A DNA stretch of 64,000 nt. It comes from Cryobacterium roopkundense. Its GTDB lineage: Bacteria; Actinomycetota; Actinomycetes; Actinomycetales; Microbacteriaceae. Below the pieces are notes generated by a model. That model saw only the letters and a program-made list of their open reading frames with translations, ran no database searches and was not told the origin of the DNA. Location of the stretch: the NCBI RefSeq assembly GCF_014200405.1, contig NZ_JACHBQ010000001.1:496001-560000 (forward strand), read 5' to 3'. Of the stretch, positions 55,040 to 64,000 are shown piece by piece (the stretch's first letter is position 1; each line of letters begins with the position of its first letter). The position numbers were made by a program, and so were the translations under genes.

Positions 55040-58000
55040 TCAGTCGAAGAGGCCGCGGATGTCGGCCGCGGTGAGGGACTCGCTGAACGCGGCGTCGTCG
55101 TTCATCACGGAGTCGAAGAGTTTGGCCTTTTTCTGCTTGAGCGCCATCACCTTCTCCTCGATCGTGCCGGTCGCCACCATTCGATACACCACCACCGTGC
55201 GGGTCTGGCCGATTCGGTGCGTGCGGTCTACCGCCTGCGCCTCGGTGGCCGGGTTCCACCACGGGTCGAGCAGAAACACGTAGTCGGCCTCGGTGAGGTT
55301 GAGCCCGAACCCGCCGGCCTTGAGACTGATCAGGAACACCGGTGCCAGGCCGGTCTTGAAACGGTCGATCACCTCCGAACGGCGCAGGGTCGACCCGTCC
55401 AGGTAACAGTACGGTGTGCCCTGGGCGTCGAGCCGAGCGGCGGCCAGCTTCAGGAACGACGTGAACTGGCTGAAGACGAGCGCGCGGTGTCCCTCGGCCA
55501 CCACATCGTCGAGCTGTTCGAAGAGCGCGTCGAGTTTGCTCGACGGCACGTGCGCGTACGCGGAGTCCACGAGCGAGGCGTCGAGGCTGAGCAGGCGCAG
55601 CAGGGTGAGGGACCGAAAGATGATGAACCGGTTCTTGTTCATGTCCTCGATCAGGCCGAGCAACTTCTGCCGCTCGCGCTGCAGGAACGTGTCGTAAATG
55701 GTGCGGTGCTCGGGGTTCAGCTCGATGGAGAGCACCTGCTCCTGCTTGGCCGGCAGCTCCGGCGCCACAGTCTCCTTGGTACGCCGCAGTAACACCGGGC
55801 GGATGCGCCGGCGCAGCTTCGCGAACAGCGCCGGGTTCTCGGCACGCTCGATCGGGCGCACGTAGTCCTCGGTGAACAGCCGCGCAGACGGGAACAGGCC
55901 CGGTGCCACGATGCTGAGCAGCGACCACAGATCGAGCAGGTTGTTCTCCAGGGGCGTGCCGGTGATCGCGAGCTTGAACGGGGTGCGCAGCTCCTTCGCG
56001 CACAGGTGCGCCTGCGAGGCGCGGTTCTTCACGAACTGGGCCTCGTCCAGAATCAGGCCCGCCCAGCCGTGCGCCTGGTACGCGTCGAAATCGAGGCGGA
56101 ACAGGGCGTACGACGTGACGATCACGTCGGCGCCGGCCGCGGCATTCGCTATCGACGCCCGGCCGCCGCCCTCGGTCTCGGTACGCGCGCGCACCGTGAG
56201 GCCCGGCGTGAACCGCGCCGCCTCCGACACCCAGTTGGACACGACGGATGTCGGCGCCACGACCAGGAACGGCCGCCGGTCGTCCGTGTTCTCGTCCGTG
56301 TTCTCGTCGGTCCGCGTGGCATGCTCGATCAGGGTGAGGGCCTGCAGGGTCTTGCCGAGTCCCATGTCGTCGGCGAGGATGCCGCCCAGCCGGTGCCGCC
56401 ACAGAAACGCCAGCCAGTCGAAGCCGTGCGTCTGGTAGGGACGCAGGGTCGCCGTCACCCCGGGCGGCACCGGCGTGGGGTCGATGCCCGTGGCGTCGAG
56501 CAGCCCGGCGACCGCGGTGCGCCAGGCCACGGCCTGCTCCGTCTCGTCTGCGAGGTCTTCAAAGTCGGCCCAGAGGCTCGCCTGGTGACGGCTGATGCGC
56601 AGCCCGGTCTTCCACTCGCCCAGCTGCCGTGCCTCCTCGATGAGCTCGCGCAGCCGCTCGAACACGGGCTGCCGCAGCGAGAGGTAGCTGTTGTCGATCA
56701 GCAGCAGCCGGGTGTGCCCCTTCGAGAGAGCCATGAACAGGGGCGCGAACGGCACGCTCTTGCCCTCGATCGAGACGAGCACGCCGAGGTCGAACCAGTC
56801 GCGCTGGTCGGTCTCGACGGTCGTCACGGTGAGTGTGGGGGCCGCGGTCAACTCGCGGTAGGCGGGCTCGGTGCCGATCACGTCGACGCGAACTCCGGCC
56901 AGCGCGCGCAGGCGCGGCAGCACCTTCTCGGTGAACTCCGCCGCGTCGACGCCCTGCAGGGCGGGGATCGCGCTTAACTCGGCGTCGGCCAGCACGCCCG
57001 CAACCCTGGCACGCACCTCGGCTTCCGCCGCTGTGTCGCGGGCCTCGGCTTCGTCGGCCCCTGGCGTCAGCGGCAGCCGGGTGATAACTGAGCCCTCCCG
57101 ATACTCCACGTCCGCGCCGAGGCGGAGCGTGTGCTTCTCTTCGAAGCGAGCCGTGAGCACGAGTACGGGCGGGGCAGGGTCGGCAAATCGAACAGAGGCA
57201 TCCGTGCTCACTATCCGCATTCGGCGGCGGAGGGCCGGATAATACTCGGTGAGAAACTCCGTCACGTCGGTCTCTGGCACTGTGGCCGCCGATGCCCGCC
57301 CCACGAGGGCGAGTTGCTCGCCTGTGAGCGGATGCGGCGTGGGCGCAAGCGTGAACGCGGCGTGCGGGGCGAAATTGTAGGCGTAGATTCCGTGGCTGCC
57401 GATCGTTCCCGCCGACTCGACCGCGTGGGGAACCTCGTCGATGGCGAGGGTCGTGGCCAGGCGCAGGTCGGCCGCCTCGCGGGTGACGTCGAGGCTCACG
57501 CGTGCCTCGGCTCCGAGGTTCACGGTCACGTTCTTGCTGGTGCCCACGAACGCGATTCCGAGTTCGTTCGCGCGCCCCAGAAAATGCCAGAGCAGTGGGC
57601 TGCTGAACTCGTCGAGGTAGATCCAGTCGGCCTCCCTGCTGGAGTACACCATGCGCACTGCCCTGTAGAGCGCGATCAGTTCCGAGAACCAGCGATGCTG
57701 CACGGGGTCGAGGTTCAGCTCGCGCACCTGGAACGTGAGGTTGTTCCAGGCGAGGCTCGCGCGCACCCAGTTGCCGTTGTCGTTCTGCACGACCGGCCGC
57801 ACGCCGAGCCGAAAGTCGCCGTGGCCAGGGACGACCGTCCTCACCGGCTGCGCGGTGGGCCCGCGCCACCGTTCGTTCGTGCGCGGAAGCTGCTCGCGCA
57901 GCTCGAACTGCAGGCCCATGCGCGTGGGCGGCGTGCCCGCGACGCGCGTGGACGGCGCGCTGCCGATGCGCCCCGAATGTCGGGAAACGGATGCTGCGCC

Positions 58001-58066
58001 CTGTTTCTCCGGCACGGCCAGCAGGGCCTTCCACGAGGGAGTCGCCCCGGTGTCTCTCTCCGTCAT
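55040..58066 (-). CDS. SNF2-family (SWI2/SNF2) DEAD-like helicase
   Basis: The 1008-residue protein has a long N-terminal region of the bacterial SNF2-helicase type (about residues 1-540). The ATPase core follows: Walker A ADDMGLGKTLQ near residue 567, ILDEAQFVKN near 673, TGTPLEN, and C-terminal lobe motifs ALVFSQF, GGFGLNL and VDRTHRIGQ near 948. It remodels or translocates on duplex DNA; the target is unknown. A short in-frame repeat gives DENTDENTD near residue 590. It is full length and stands alone. Confidence 0.9.
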   Translation of the reverse strand: MTERDTGATPSWKALLAVPEKQGAASVSRHSGRIGSAPSTRVAGTPPTRMGLQFELREQLPRTNERWRGPTAQPVRTVVPGHGDFRLGVRPVVQNDNGNWVRASLAWNNLTFQVRELNLDPVQHRWFSELIALYRAVRMVYSSREADWIYLDEFSSPLLWHFLGRANELGIAFVGTSKNVTVNLGAEARVSLDVTREAADLRLATTLAIDEVPHAVESAGTIGSHGIYAYNFAPHAAFTLAPTPHPLTGEQLALVGRASAATVPETDVTEFLTEYYPALRRRMRIVSTDASVRFADPAPPVLVLTARFEEKHTLRLGADVEYREGSVITRLPLTPGADEAEARDTAAEAEVRARVAGVLADAELSAIPALQGVDAAEFTEKVLPRLRALAGVRVDVIGTEPAYRELTAAPTLTVTTVETDQRDWFDLGVLVSIEGKSVPFAPLFMALSKGHTRLLLIDNSYLSLRQPVFERLRELIEEARQLGEWKTGLRISRHQASLWADFEDLADETEQAVAWRTAVAGLLDATGIDPTPVPPGVTATLRPYQTHGFDWLAFLWRHRLGGILADDMGLGKTLQALTLIEHATRTDENTDENTDDRRPFLVVAPTSVVSNWVSEAARFTPGLTVRARTETEGGGRASIANAAAGADVIVTSYALFRLDFDAYQAHGWAGLILDEAQFVKNRASQAHLCAKELRTPFKLAITGTPLENNLLDLWSLLSIVAPGLFPSARLFTEDYVRPIERAENPALFAKLRRRIRPVLLRRTKETVAPELPAKQEQVLSIELNPEHRTIYDTFLQRERQKLLGLIEDMNKNRFIIFRSLTLLRLLSLDASLVDSAYAHVPSSKLDALFEQLDDVVAEGHRALVFSQFTSFLKLAAARLDAQGTPYCYLDGSTLRRSEVIDRFKTGLAPVFLISLKAGGFGLNLTEADYVFLLDPWWNPATEAQAVDRTHRIGQTRTVVVYRMVATGTIEEKVMALKQKKAKLFDSVMNDDAAFSESLTAADIRGLFD

Positions 58067-58196
58067 GGCTCAATTTTGTCATGCCGGCTCCCGCTCATCG
58101 GATTGCGCGGGCTCCACTCTGGCTGGGGTGCCGATCTGGTGGTAGGGTCGCGTCGCCACGGCGAGGTGGCGGCGGTCGTGGAGAGGACGAAGCGCC

Positions 58197-59640
58197 ATGG
58201 TGAACCTAGGCCAGTGGGATGACGGCACGCCGGAGAAAGTTTGGGCGGCCTCGGACTGGCGAGCCCGCCTGCCCGCCCTTCCGATCGACGACCTGCGGCG
58301 CCTCGTGGTGGTCGCTGCCCATCCCGACGATGAAACGCTCGGTGCGGGGGGCCTGATCGCGCGGGTGGCGGCCCTCGGCCTGCCCATCTCGGTGCTCGTG
58401 TTGAGCAATGGCGACCAGTCGGTCCCCGATTCCAGCCCGTACTCTGCCGAACGGCTGGCCGCCATCCGGCGCATTGATGTGATGAACGCCGTGGCAGCCT
58501 TGGCGCCCGACGCGACCCTGCGCCTGTTGGAGTTGCCTGATGGTGCGCTCTCCGATCACGTTCGCGATGCCTCGGCGGCCATCACGGCCGAAGTTCTACC
58601 GGAGCAACCCGGGACCTGGATTGTGGCTCCCTGGCGAGCGGACGGGCACCCGGACCACATCGCGGCGGGGGATGCCGCAGCTGACGCGGCCAAGGCGGGC
58701 AACGCGCGTCTTTTCGAATACCCGATCTGGGCGTGGCACTGGTCCTCTCCGACCGAAGACGTCTGGCCGGACGACGCGTTGCGCGCGCTCGACCTGAGCC
58801 ACGCCGAACGGGACGCGAAGGCCAGGGCCCTCGGCCTGCACCAGGGCCACGGCCACGAACTCTACGAAGCACCGGGAGACGAACCGCTCGTGAAACCACA
58901 ATTCAGCGCACACTTCACCCGCGGGTTTGAGACATTCATCGAGGCGGGTATTGAGGCGGTCGAGGTCGATTCCGACAGCGACAGCGACGCCGACGAGGAA
59001 GCTTCCACTCGCCAGGAGCCCACGCGCCCCGGCGAGAGCCTTCCCGCACCGTTCTTCGATCAGCTCTACCGGGGTGAGAGCGATCCGTGGGGCGTCGAAA
59101 CCCGGTGGTACGAGGAGCGCAAGCGCGCGCTCACCCTGGCCGCTTTGCCGCGCCAGAGATTCAGGTCTGCCCTCGAACTGGGCTGCTCCACCGGTGTGCT
59201 CACCGTGGAGCTGGCCGCGCGCTGCGATGAGTTGCTCGCGGTGGACAGCGCCGAGCAGGCGCTCGAGATAGCCCGTGCCCGCCTCGGGGGGGCAGCCGAA
59301 CGTCAGGTTCGAACGCAGGTTTCTGCCGGCGGAGTGGCCCACAGGCACCTTCGAGCTCATCATTCTCTCCGAGGTGGCGTACTACTGCTCAGCGACTGAT
59401 CTGCGACGATTGCTCGAAAAATGCCGCGCGAACCTCACCGCAGATGGGGTCCTGTTGGCCTGTCACTGGCGCCACCCCGTGCCGGAGTATCCGCTCAGCG
59501 CCGACAACGTGCACACCCAGCTCGCCCACGTGGCCGGGCTTCAGCGTACCGTCCAGCATCGGGAGAAGGATTTCCTGCTGGACGTCTTCGAGCCCCGGCC
59601 GGCGCGGTCGGTCGCCGAGCGCGAAGGACTGGTGTCCTGA
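58197..59640 (+). pseudogene. PIG-L deacetylase / SAM methyltransferase fusion, frameshifted at a G7 tract
   Basis: ATG 58197 (GAGAGGA upstream) encodes a PIG-L family deacetylase (zinc motif AAHPDDET, then DGHPDHIAAGDAA), an acidic linker (VDSDSDSDADEE) and the start of a class I methyltransferase (ALELGCSTGVLTVEL). At 59286-59292 a run of seven G shifts the frame. With six G the reading ARLGGQPNVRFERRFLP would continue in the second frame to TGA 59640, completing the methyltransferase (FELIILSEVAYYC). It is a one-base insertion, by mutation, phase variation or sequencing error. Such fusions often act on sugar or glycolipid building blocks. Confidence 0.83.
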
Positions 59641-59688
59641 AACGCGTGCGTCGACTGAGGTGCGGAAACACTGGCCAGCGGAAACGGA

Positions 59689-60402
59689 CTAGACGGTCAC
59701 CACGTTGTTGATCACGTTTTCGGCACTGACGTGCATGGCCTCGTTGTGCGATCTGGCGTAACGACGCAGACGGTTGAAAGCCTCATTCATGTCCACGTTG
59801 CTGCGCTGCGCGATGACTCCCTTGGCCTGCTCGATCAGCACCCGGCTGTCCAGCGCTCGCTGCAACTGCTCCTTGATGACGGCGTTCTCGCGTACCGCGC
59901 GCTCCTGCAGGATGCTGATGGTGGCGACATCCGCGAGTGCCTGACCGATGGCGGCGTCTTCCTCGCTCAAGATGCCTGTTTGTGCGCGAAAGAGGTTCAA
60001 CGCTCCGATAGTGTTGGGCCGAACGCGCATCGGTATCGCATGGACGGAGCGAAAGCCCTGGGATAGAGCGGCCGACTGAAAGTCCGGATACCTGTTGCCG
60101 TCGGTTTCGATGTTGCTGAGGGTCACGACGTTACCCGTGATGTAAGCATCGACGCAGGGTCCGACTCCAGCGTCGGTCTGGAGAATCTCCACTAGTTGGC
60201 TTTCCTCGCTCGTGGAGGCGAGCACCTGCAGATGCCCGTTTGCGTCCGCCAGAAGCAGCCCGGCGGCCGTCGCATCGACCAGCTCGACAGACTGCGCTAC
60301 CAAGGTATGCAAAACATCGAGCATGTCGTATTCGCCGACCAAGGCGTCGGCCAATTTCACGAATGCTGCGCTTACAAGCGAAGCACGAGTTGCGGCTGCC
60401 AT
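59689..60402 (-). CDS. GAF-ANTAR regulator (downstream copy)
   Basis: The 237-residue protein has a GAF sensor domain (about residues 20-165) and a C-terminal ANTAR RNA-binding domain (about 175-230, with ALDSRVLIEQAKGVIAQRSN). ANTAR proteins bind paired RNA hairpins to prevent termination. ATG 60402 is the best start; TTG 60471 is in frame upstream. It follows another GAF-ANTAR gene by 40 bp. Confidence 0.85.
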   Translation of the reverse strand: MAAATRASLVSAAFVKLADALVGEYDMLDVLHTLVAQSVELVDATAAGLLLADANGHLQVLASTSEESQLVEILQTDAGVGPCVDAYITGNVVTLSNIETDGNRYPDFQSAALSQGFRSVHAIPMRVRPNTIGALNLFRAQTGILSEEDAAIGQALADVATISILQERAVRENAVIKEQLQRALDSRVLIEQAKGVIAQRSNVDMNEAFNRLRRYARSHNEAMHVSAENVINNVVTV

Positions 60403-60442
60403 GCTCCGATTGTACAACCGATGACACAAAATATGGAGGGGG

Positions 60443-61111
60443 TCAAGACGTGAAAACGAGCGTCCTCGCAACGACTTCGCGGGCGACGTCGCGCATGGAC
60501 TGATCGTTCGCGAACGCGTGCGCTCGCATGCGCAGGAGTGCTTCCGTAGCCGTTAATCCGAGCTGTACGAGAACCATTCCGGTGGCTTGGTGAATTTCCC
60601 GACGTGAGAGGGGAGACGACTCGTCGGTGGGGCTCATATTCCTCGCGTTCAGGGTGAGGATGCGGTCGAGCAGGCTCCAGGCGATCCGATCAGCCAGGGC
60701 CACAGCGATCTCCTGATCCCTGCTACTGAGGGGATTCGGTGAGCGACTGTACAGTTCCACGACGCCCACGTTGAGGGCGCCGACGATCAGGGGGAAAATG
60801 AAGAGCGACTGCACGTCGGTGTCGAGCAGGGCTTGCCAGTAGATCGGCCAGCGCTCATGCGAGCTGTTGCGCACGTCTGCGAGCAGCACGGGGGCCCGGG
60901 TGGTCACTGCGTCCCGGCGTGGGCCTTCCCCGAGGTCGAACTGCATCTCATCCAGTTTCGCCGCGAGCGTGTCCGTCGCGCAGACGCAGGCCTCCGGCAG
61001 CGAGGCGCTGAACACCGAGACGGCCGCCCCCGTCACCGGTAAGGCGGCGAGAAACTGCGCGCACACGGCCGTGTCATAGTCGCGATTTTTCGCGTAATCC
61101 CATGGCGACAT
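60443..61111 (-). CDS. GAF-ANTAR regulator (upstream copy)
   Basis: The 222-residue protein has a GAF domain (about residues 20-150, with Cys in ACVCATD) and an ANTAR domain (LSRREIHQATGMVLVQLGL, then EALLRMRAHAF). The two tandem genes differ strongly in sequence, so this is not a recent duplication. They could form a heteromeric antiterminator or sense different signals. ATG 61111 has GGAGG about 13 nt upstream. Confidence 0.85.
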   Translation of the reverse strand: MSPWDYAKNRDYDTAVCAQFLAALPVTGAAVSVFSASLPEACVCATDTLAAKLDEMQFDLGEGPRRDAVTTRAPVLLADVRNSSHERWPIYWQALLDTDVQSLFIFPLIVGALNVGVVELYSRSPNPLSSRDQEIAVALADRIAWSLLDRILTLNARNMSPTDESSPLSRREIHQATGMVLVQLGLTATEALLRMRAHAFANDQSMRDVAREVVARTLVFTS

Positions 61112-61202
61112 AATCGACTGGCCCTCCTGGCCCTCGCTGTCCGGCTCCTATAGGATACGACCGCTTGGCTCGGTTGCTGGAAAGATTGTTCCAACCGTCC
61201 AC

Positions 61203-63353
61203 TCAGTCGATCACCGCAGCTTCCTCGCCAGACGGATGCGCGTTCGCCGCGTCGACCACCCACGCGTAGTTGAAGGCGCGCTCGCGCCACGCACTGTACC
61301 GGCCGGATACCCCGCCGTGGCCGGCCGACATCTCGATCTTGAGCAGGGCATCCGCTCCCACCTCGCGCAGGCGCGCGACCCACTTGGCCGGCTCGACGTA
61401 CAGCACCCGGGTGTCGTTGAGGCTCGTCACGGCGAGGATACGCGGGTAGTGGGTGTCGCGCACATTCTCTACGGGGGAGTAAGACTTCATGTACGTGTAC
61501 ACCTCAGGGTCGTGCAGTGGGTCGCCCCACTCGTCCCATTCGATCACGGTGAGTGGGAGGGACGGGTCGAGGATGGAGGTGAGGGCGTCAACGAACGGCA
61601 CCACGGCGAGGATGCCGGAGAAGAGCTCGGGCGCCATGTTCGCCACCGCCCCCACGAGCAGTCCGCCGGCGCTGCCGCCCTCGGCCACGAGGCGGTCCGG
61701 CGCTGTGTACCCCTCGTCGATCAAGTGCTCGGCGCAGGCGACGAAGTCGGTGAAGGTATTGCGTTTCTGGTGCGTCTTGCCCTGCTCGTACCAGAGCCGG
61801 CCGAGTTCGCCGCCGCCACGCACATGGGCGATGGCGAAGATCATGCCCCGGTCGAGCAGGCTCAACCGGGGGATGCCGAAGCCGGGGTCCACGCTGTGCT
61901 CGTAGGACCCGTAGCCGTAGAGCACTGTGGGTGCGGGCTCACCGGGGGTCACGAGGTCGCGTCGGTAGACGAGGGAAATGGGGATGCGGGTGCCGTCGGC
62001 GGTGCGGGCCCATTCCCGGCGCTGCTCGTACAGTGTGGGGTCGTAGCCGCCACGCACGGGTTGTTGCTTGAGCAGGCGCCGTTCGCCGGTGGCCACCACG
62101 TAGTCGTAGACCGTGCCAGGGGTAACGAAGCTCGTGTAGCCGAGCCGCACCGTGGGCTGGTCCCACTCGGGATTGCCGGCCGTGCCCACCGCGAACAGCT
62201 CCTCGTCGAAGGTGATCTCGGTGAGCCCGTGGTCGGGGGCGCCGCGGTCTTCCCGACGCGCCACAGCCACCCGGGTCAGGCCATCCTGGCGGTATTCCAC
62301 CACGACGAAGTCGCGGAACGCATCAACGCTCTCGAGTCGGATCTCGGGGTTGTGGGCCAGCAGCATCCGTTTCTCGCCCTGCGGGTCTGCGGCGGCCACG
62401 CTCACGAGTTCGAAGTTCACGGCCTGGTCGTTGTGCACGATCAGCAGGCGGTCCGTTCCGTCGATCACCGCATGTTCCACGTCGTATTCCACGCCGTCTC
62501 GACGCGGCCAGACCACGGCGAACTCGCCCGTCGGGTCGCTGCTGTCGAGGATGTGGGTCTCGGTCGTCACGCTCGAGCCGGCCTCGATCATCAGGAATCT
62601 GCGGCTGCGGGTGAGGCCGATGCCCACCCAGAAGCGTTCGTCAGACTCGGTGAAAATACTGGTATCAGTGGATGCCGCGGTGCCGATGTCGTGGCGCCAC
62701 ACGGTGTCGGGACGCCAGGCATCGTCAACCGTCGTGTAGAAGAGGTAGCGCCCGCTCGGGTCGAAGACGGCGCCCGCGCTCGTGTTGGGGATTTCGTCTT
62801 CGAGGTTCTCGCCTGTGGAAATGGTGCGGACGCGGATCGTGTAGCGCTCGTCGCCCTCCACATCGACCGCGTAGAGCAGGTGACGGCCGTCGGCTGTCAG
62901 GTCGAAGCTGCCGAGCGAGTAGAAGTCGTGGCCGGCGGCCTCCACGTTGTCGTCGAGGAGCACCTGCTCCCCGATCAGGCCGGTGCCGGCACCGCCCGCC
63001 CCTGACGCATCGACAAACGGCGGCACCCAGTCGGCCGCGTCCGTGATCGGTGCCCGGCAGTGGATGCCGTATTCCTGTCCCTCGACGGTGCGGGTGTAAT
63101 ACCACCACTCGCCGCGGCGCACCGGCACGCTGAGGTCGGTCTCCTGGGTGCGGCCCTTGATCTCCTCGAAAATCTGCTCTTGGAGCAGCTCGAGGTGCGT
63201 GGTGCGCCGGTCCGTGTACGCGTTTTCGGCGTCGAGATGGGCGATCACTTCTGGGTTGTCTTTGTCGCGCATCCACTCGTAATTGTCCACGTGCACGTCG
63301 TTGTGGTGGATGCGTTGCTGCGGCTTCTTCGCCGCGATCGGAGGAGTGCTCAT
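61203..63353 (-). CDS. ptrB: Oligopeptidase B (prolyl oligopeptidase family, S9A)
   Basis: The 716-residue protein has an N-terminal beta-propeller (about residues 70-410) and a C-terminal alpha/beta-hydrolase domain. The catalytic triad text is EGGSAGG (Ser near residue 559), TSLNDTRV (Asp near 642) and SAGHGG (His near 677). It cuts after basic residues in short peptides and lies in the cytoplasm. ATG 63353 is preferred over TTG 63359. Confidence 0.9.
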   Translation of the reverse strand: MSTPPIAAKKPQQRIHHNDVHVDNYEWMRDKDNPEVIAHLDAENAYTDRRTTHLELLQEQIFEEIKGRTQETDLSVPVRRGEWWYYTRTVEGQEYGIHCRAPITDAADWVPPFVDASGAGGAGTGLIGEQVLLDDNVEAAGHDFYSLGSFDLTADGRHLLYAVDVEGDERYTIRVRTISTGENLEDEIPNTSAGAVFDPSGRYLFYTTVDDAWRPDTVWRHDIGTAASTDTSIFTESDERFWVGIGLTRSRRFLMIEAGSSVTTETHILDSSDPTGEFAVVWPRRDGVEYDVEHAVIDGTDRLLIVHNDQAVNFELVSVAAADPQGEKRMLLAHNPEIRLESVDAFRDFVVVEYRQDGLTRVAVARREDRGAPDHGLTEITFDEELFAVGTAGNPEWDQPTVRLGYTSFVTPGTVYDYVVATGERRLLKQQPVRGGYDPTLYEQRREWARTADGTRIPISLVYRRDLVTPGEPAPTVLYGYGSYEHSVDPGFGIPRLSLLDRGMIFAIAHVRGGGELGRLWYEQGKTHQKRNTFTDFVACAEHLIDEGYTAPDRLVAEGGSAGGLLVGAVANMAPELFSGILAVVPFVDALTSILDPSLPLTVIEWDEWGDPLHDPEVYTYMKSYSPVENVRDTHYPRILAVTSLNDTRVLYVEPAKWVARLREVGADALLKIEMSAGHGGVSGRYSAWRERAFNYAWVVDAANAHPSGEEAAVID

Positions 63354-63378
63354 GCTCAAGGGTACCTACAAAGCAAGT

Positions 63379-63412
63379 GCCGACATCCGCTCGTTCGGAA
63401 GCGGATGTCGGC
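63379..63412. terminator. Hairpin between the small zinc gene and ptrB
   Basis: GCCGACATCCGC and its complement pair around a 10-nt loop, 28 bp after the small-gene stop on the minus strand. Confidence 0.6.
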
Positions 63413-63439
63413 CCTTTCGTCCTGGTAGGGGCTGCGCGG

Positions 63440-63622
63440 CTACGACGTCGTGATGACCGTTTTGCGCCGTGCGGACGTTTTGGGGGGCACGGGAATGATC
63501 GTGCGGGATCCGGGGCAATCCTCCGTGGATCCGTCTTTCGCGTGATATGTGGCGAATCGCGTGTCCGACGTGATCCAGACCAATTGATTGCATTCTGGGC
63601 ATTCAATGTGTAGCATCTTCAC
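63440..63622 (-). CDS. Small zinc-binding hypothetical protein
   Basis: A 60-residue product from GTG 63622 (AAGGA 5 nt upstream) has IECPECNQLVWI and a later EDCPGS, a possible three-Cys zinc site with a His between. The C-terminus is basic. The open frame reaches 63700, but the ribosome binding site supports the shorter form. The family is not recognised. Confidence 0.55.
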   Translation of the reverse strand: MKMLHIECPECNQLVWITSDTRFATYHAKDGSTEDCPGSRTIIPVPPKTSARRKTVITTS

Positions 63623-63735
63623 GAGAATCCTTCCCGTCGCCGTGTCTGTGTGATCGGTCGATGATCTCAGAATACGACCGGACCGCAGGGTTCCGTTCAT
63701 CCCACTCCGGGGGTACGTTTTAGCGCGCCGAAGTG

Positions 63736-64000
63736 CTATGATCCTGCGGATTCGAAACGGCTCAGATAGCCGGAACGGGCCGAGCCCACGTGATCGGCCA
63801 TCAGCCGCTGGGCCAGATCGGCATCACCCGCGTCGATCGCGGCCATGATCGGCCTGTGGTCCTGCCACAGTCGTTTGCCACGTGACTGCTTGTCAGCGGC
63901 GTAGAGCCACTCGATTTTTCGGGAGATCTGTTTGAGCAGCACCGTCAGTGACGTGCTGCCGCTGAGGTCCGCGAGGCCGAGGTGGAAGAGTCCGTTGAGT
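63736..64000 (-). CDS. GntR-family regulator, C-terminal FCD domain (runs off right edge)
   Basis: The frame is open to the window edge (88 codons) and ends at TAG 63736. The text LNGLFHLGLADLSGS, HRPIMAAIDAGDADLAQRLMADHV matches the C-terminal helices and metal-binding His of FCD-type GntR regulators. The helix-turn-helix lies outside the window. Confidence 0.8.
   Translation of the reverse strand, partial: LNGLFHLGLADLSGSTSLTVLLKQISRKIEWLYAADKQSRGKRLWQDHRPIMAAIDAGDADLAQRLMADHVGSARSGYLSRFESAGS

Overview
The window is high-GC DNA with dense, short-spaced genes and frequent GTG starts. It fits an actinobacterium of the Microbacteriaceae type, probably a cold-living one (Cryobacterium-like; this is inference). 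Supporting genes are a secreted DUF3494 ice-binding protein, mycothiol-dependent formaldehyde detoxification (mscR, its MBL-fold partner and a mycoredoxin-like protein), a large NAD-glutamate dehydrogenase, a heliorhodopsin and DUF222/HNH proteins. No rRNA, tRNA or CRISPR array was seen.

Layout. 1-398: 5' part of an unknown membrane-anchored gene. 692-7525: complete type I Wadjet plasmid-defence operon jetABCD, bracketed by two copies of a palindromic repeat (family A). 7.8-10.7 kb: cell-envelope proteins and a cold-shock/DUF1294 fusion. 10.9-15.8 kb: gdh. 16-21.5 kb: membrane protein, DUF429 protein, ice-binding protein, small cysteine-rich protein and a TPR-diguanylate cyclase. 21.5-25.6 kb: mycothiol/formaldehyde genes and a TetR-controlled oxidoreductase with two operators. 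25.6-36.9 kb: a glycolate/glyoxylate (or lactate) assimilation island: LctP-type permease, split FAD/Fe-S 2-hydroxyacid dehydrogenase, gcl, glxR, hyi, aceB and an IclR regulator. Related IclR-like boxes lie at the three island promoters. 37.2-39.6 kb: ppsA. 39.6-41.7 kb: small protein and an mhqO/mhqD-like pair. 41.7-43.7 kb: complete IS1634-type insertion sequence with perfect 22-bp ends, abutting a deleted GyrI-like pseudogene. 44.0-45.5 kb: heliorhodopsin and a histidine phosphatase. 45.6-47.8 kb: frameshifted atoE and an endonuclease/exonuclease/phosphatase-fold protein. 47.8-49.8 kb: an IS481 element whose transposase middle is replaced by an HNH endonuclease gene on the opposite strand. 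49.8-55 kb: macro-like protein, HAD phosphatase, DarT-like ADP-ribosyltransferase, MOSC, dps, VOC and aldo/keto reductase genes. 55-64 kb: SNF2 helicase, frameshifted PIG-L deacetylase/methyltransferase fusion, two tandem GAF-ANTAR regulators, oligopeptidase B, a small zinc protein and the 3' part of a GntR/FCD regulator.

How it works together. The carbon island would import a 2-hydroxyacid, oxidise it to the 2-oxoacid, condense two glyoxylates to tartronate semialdehyde (gcl), interconvert and reduce it to glycerate (hyi, glxR), and run malate synthase in parallel. The adjacent ppsA fits gluconeogenic growth. Two families of dispersed palindromic repeats punctuate gene ends: family A, four copies with AAAACCGG ends; family B, three copies of 90 bp with TAACTCCTGCA ends. 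Three genes are broken (gyrI-like, atoE, PIG-L/methyltransferase) and one transposase is gutted, so the right half shows recent gene decay and mobile-element activity.
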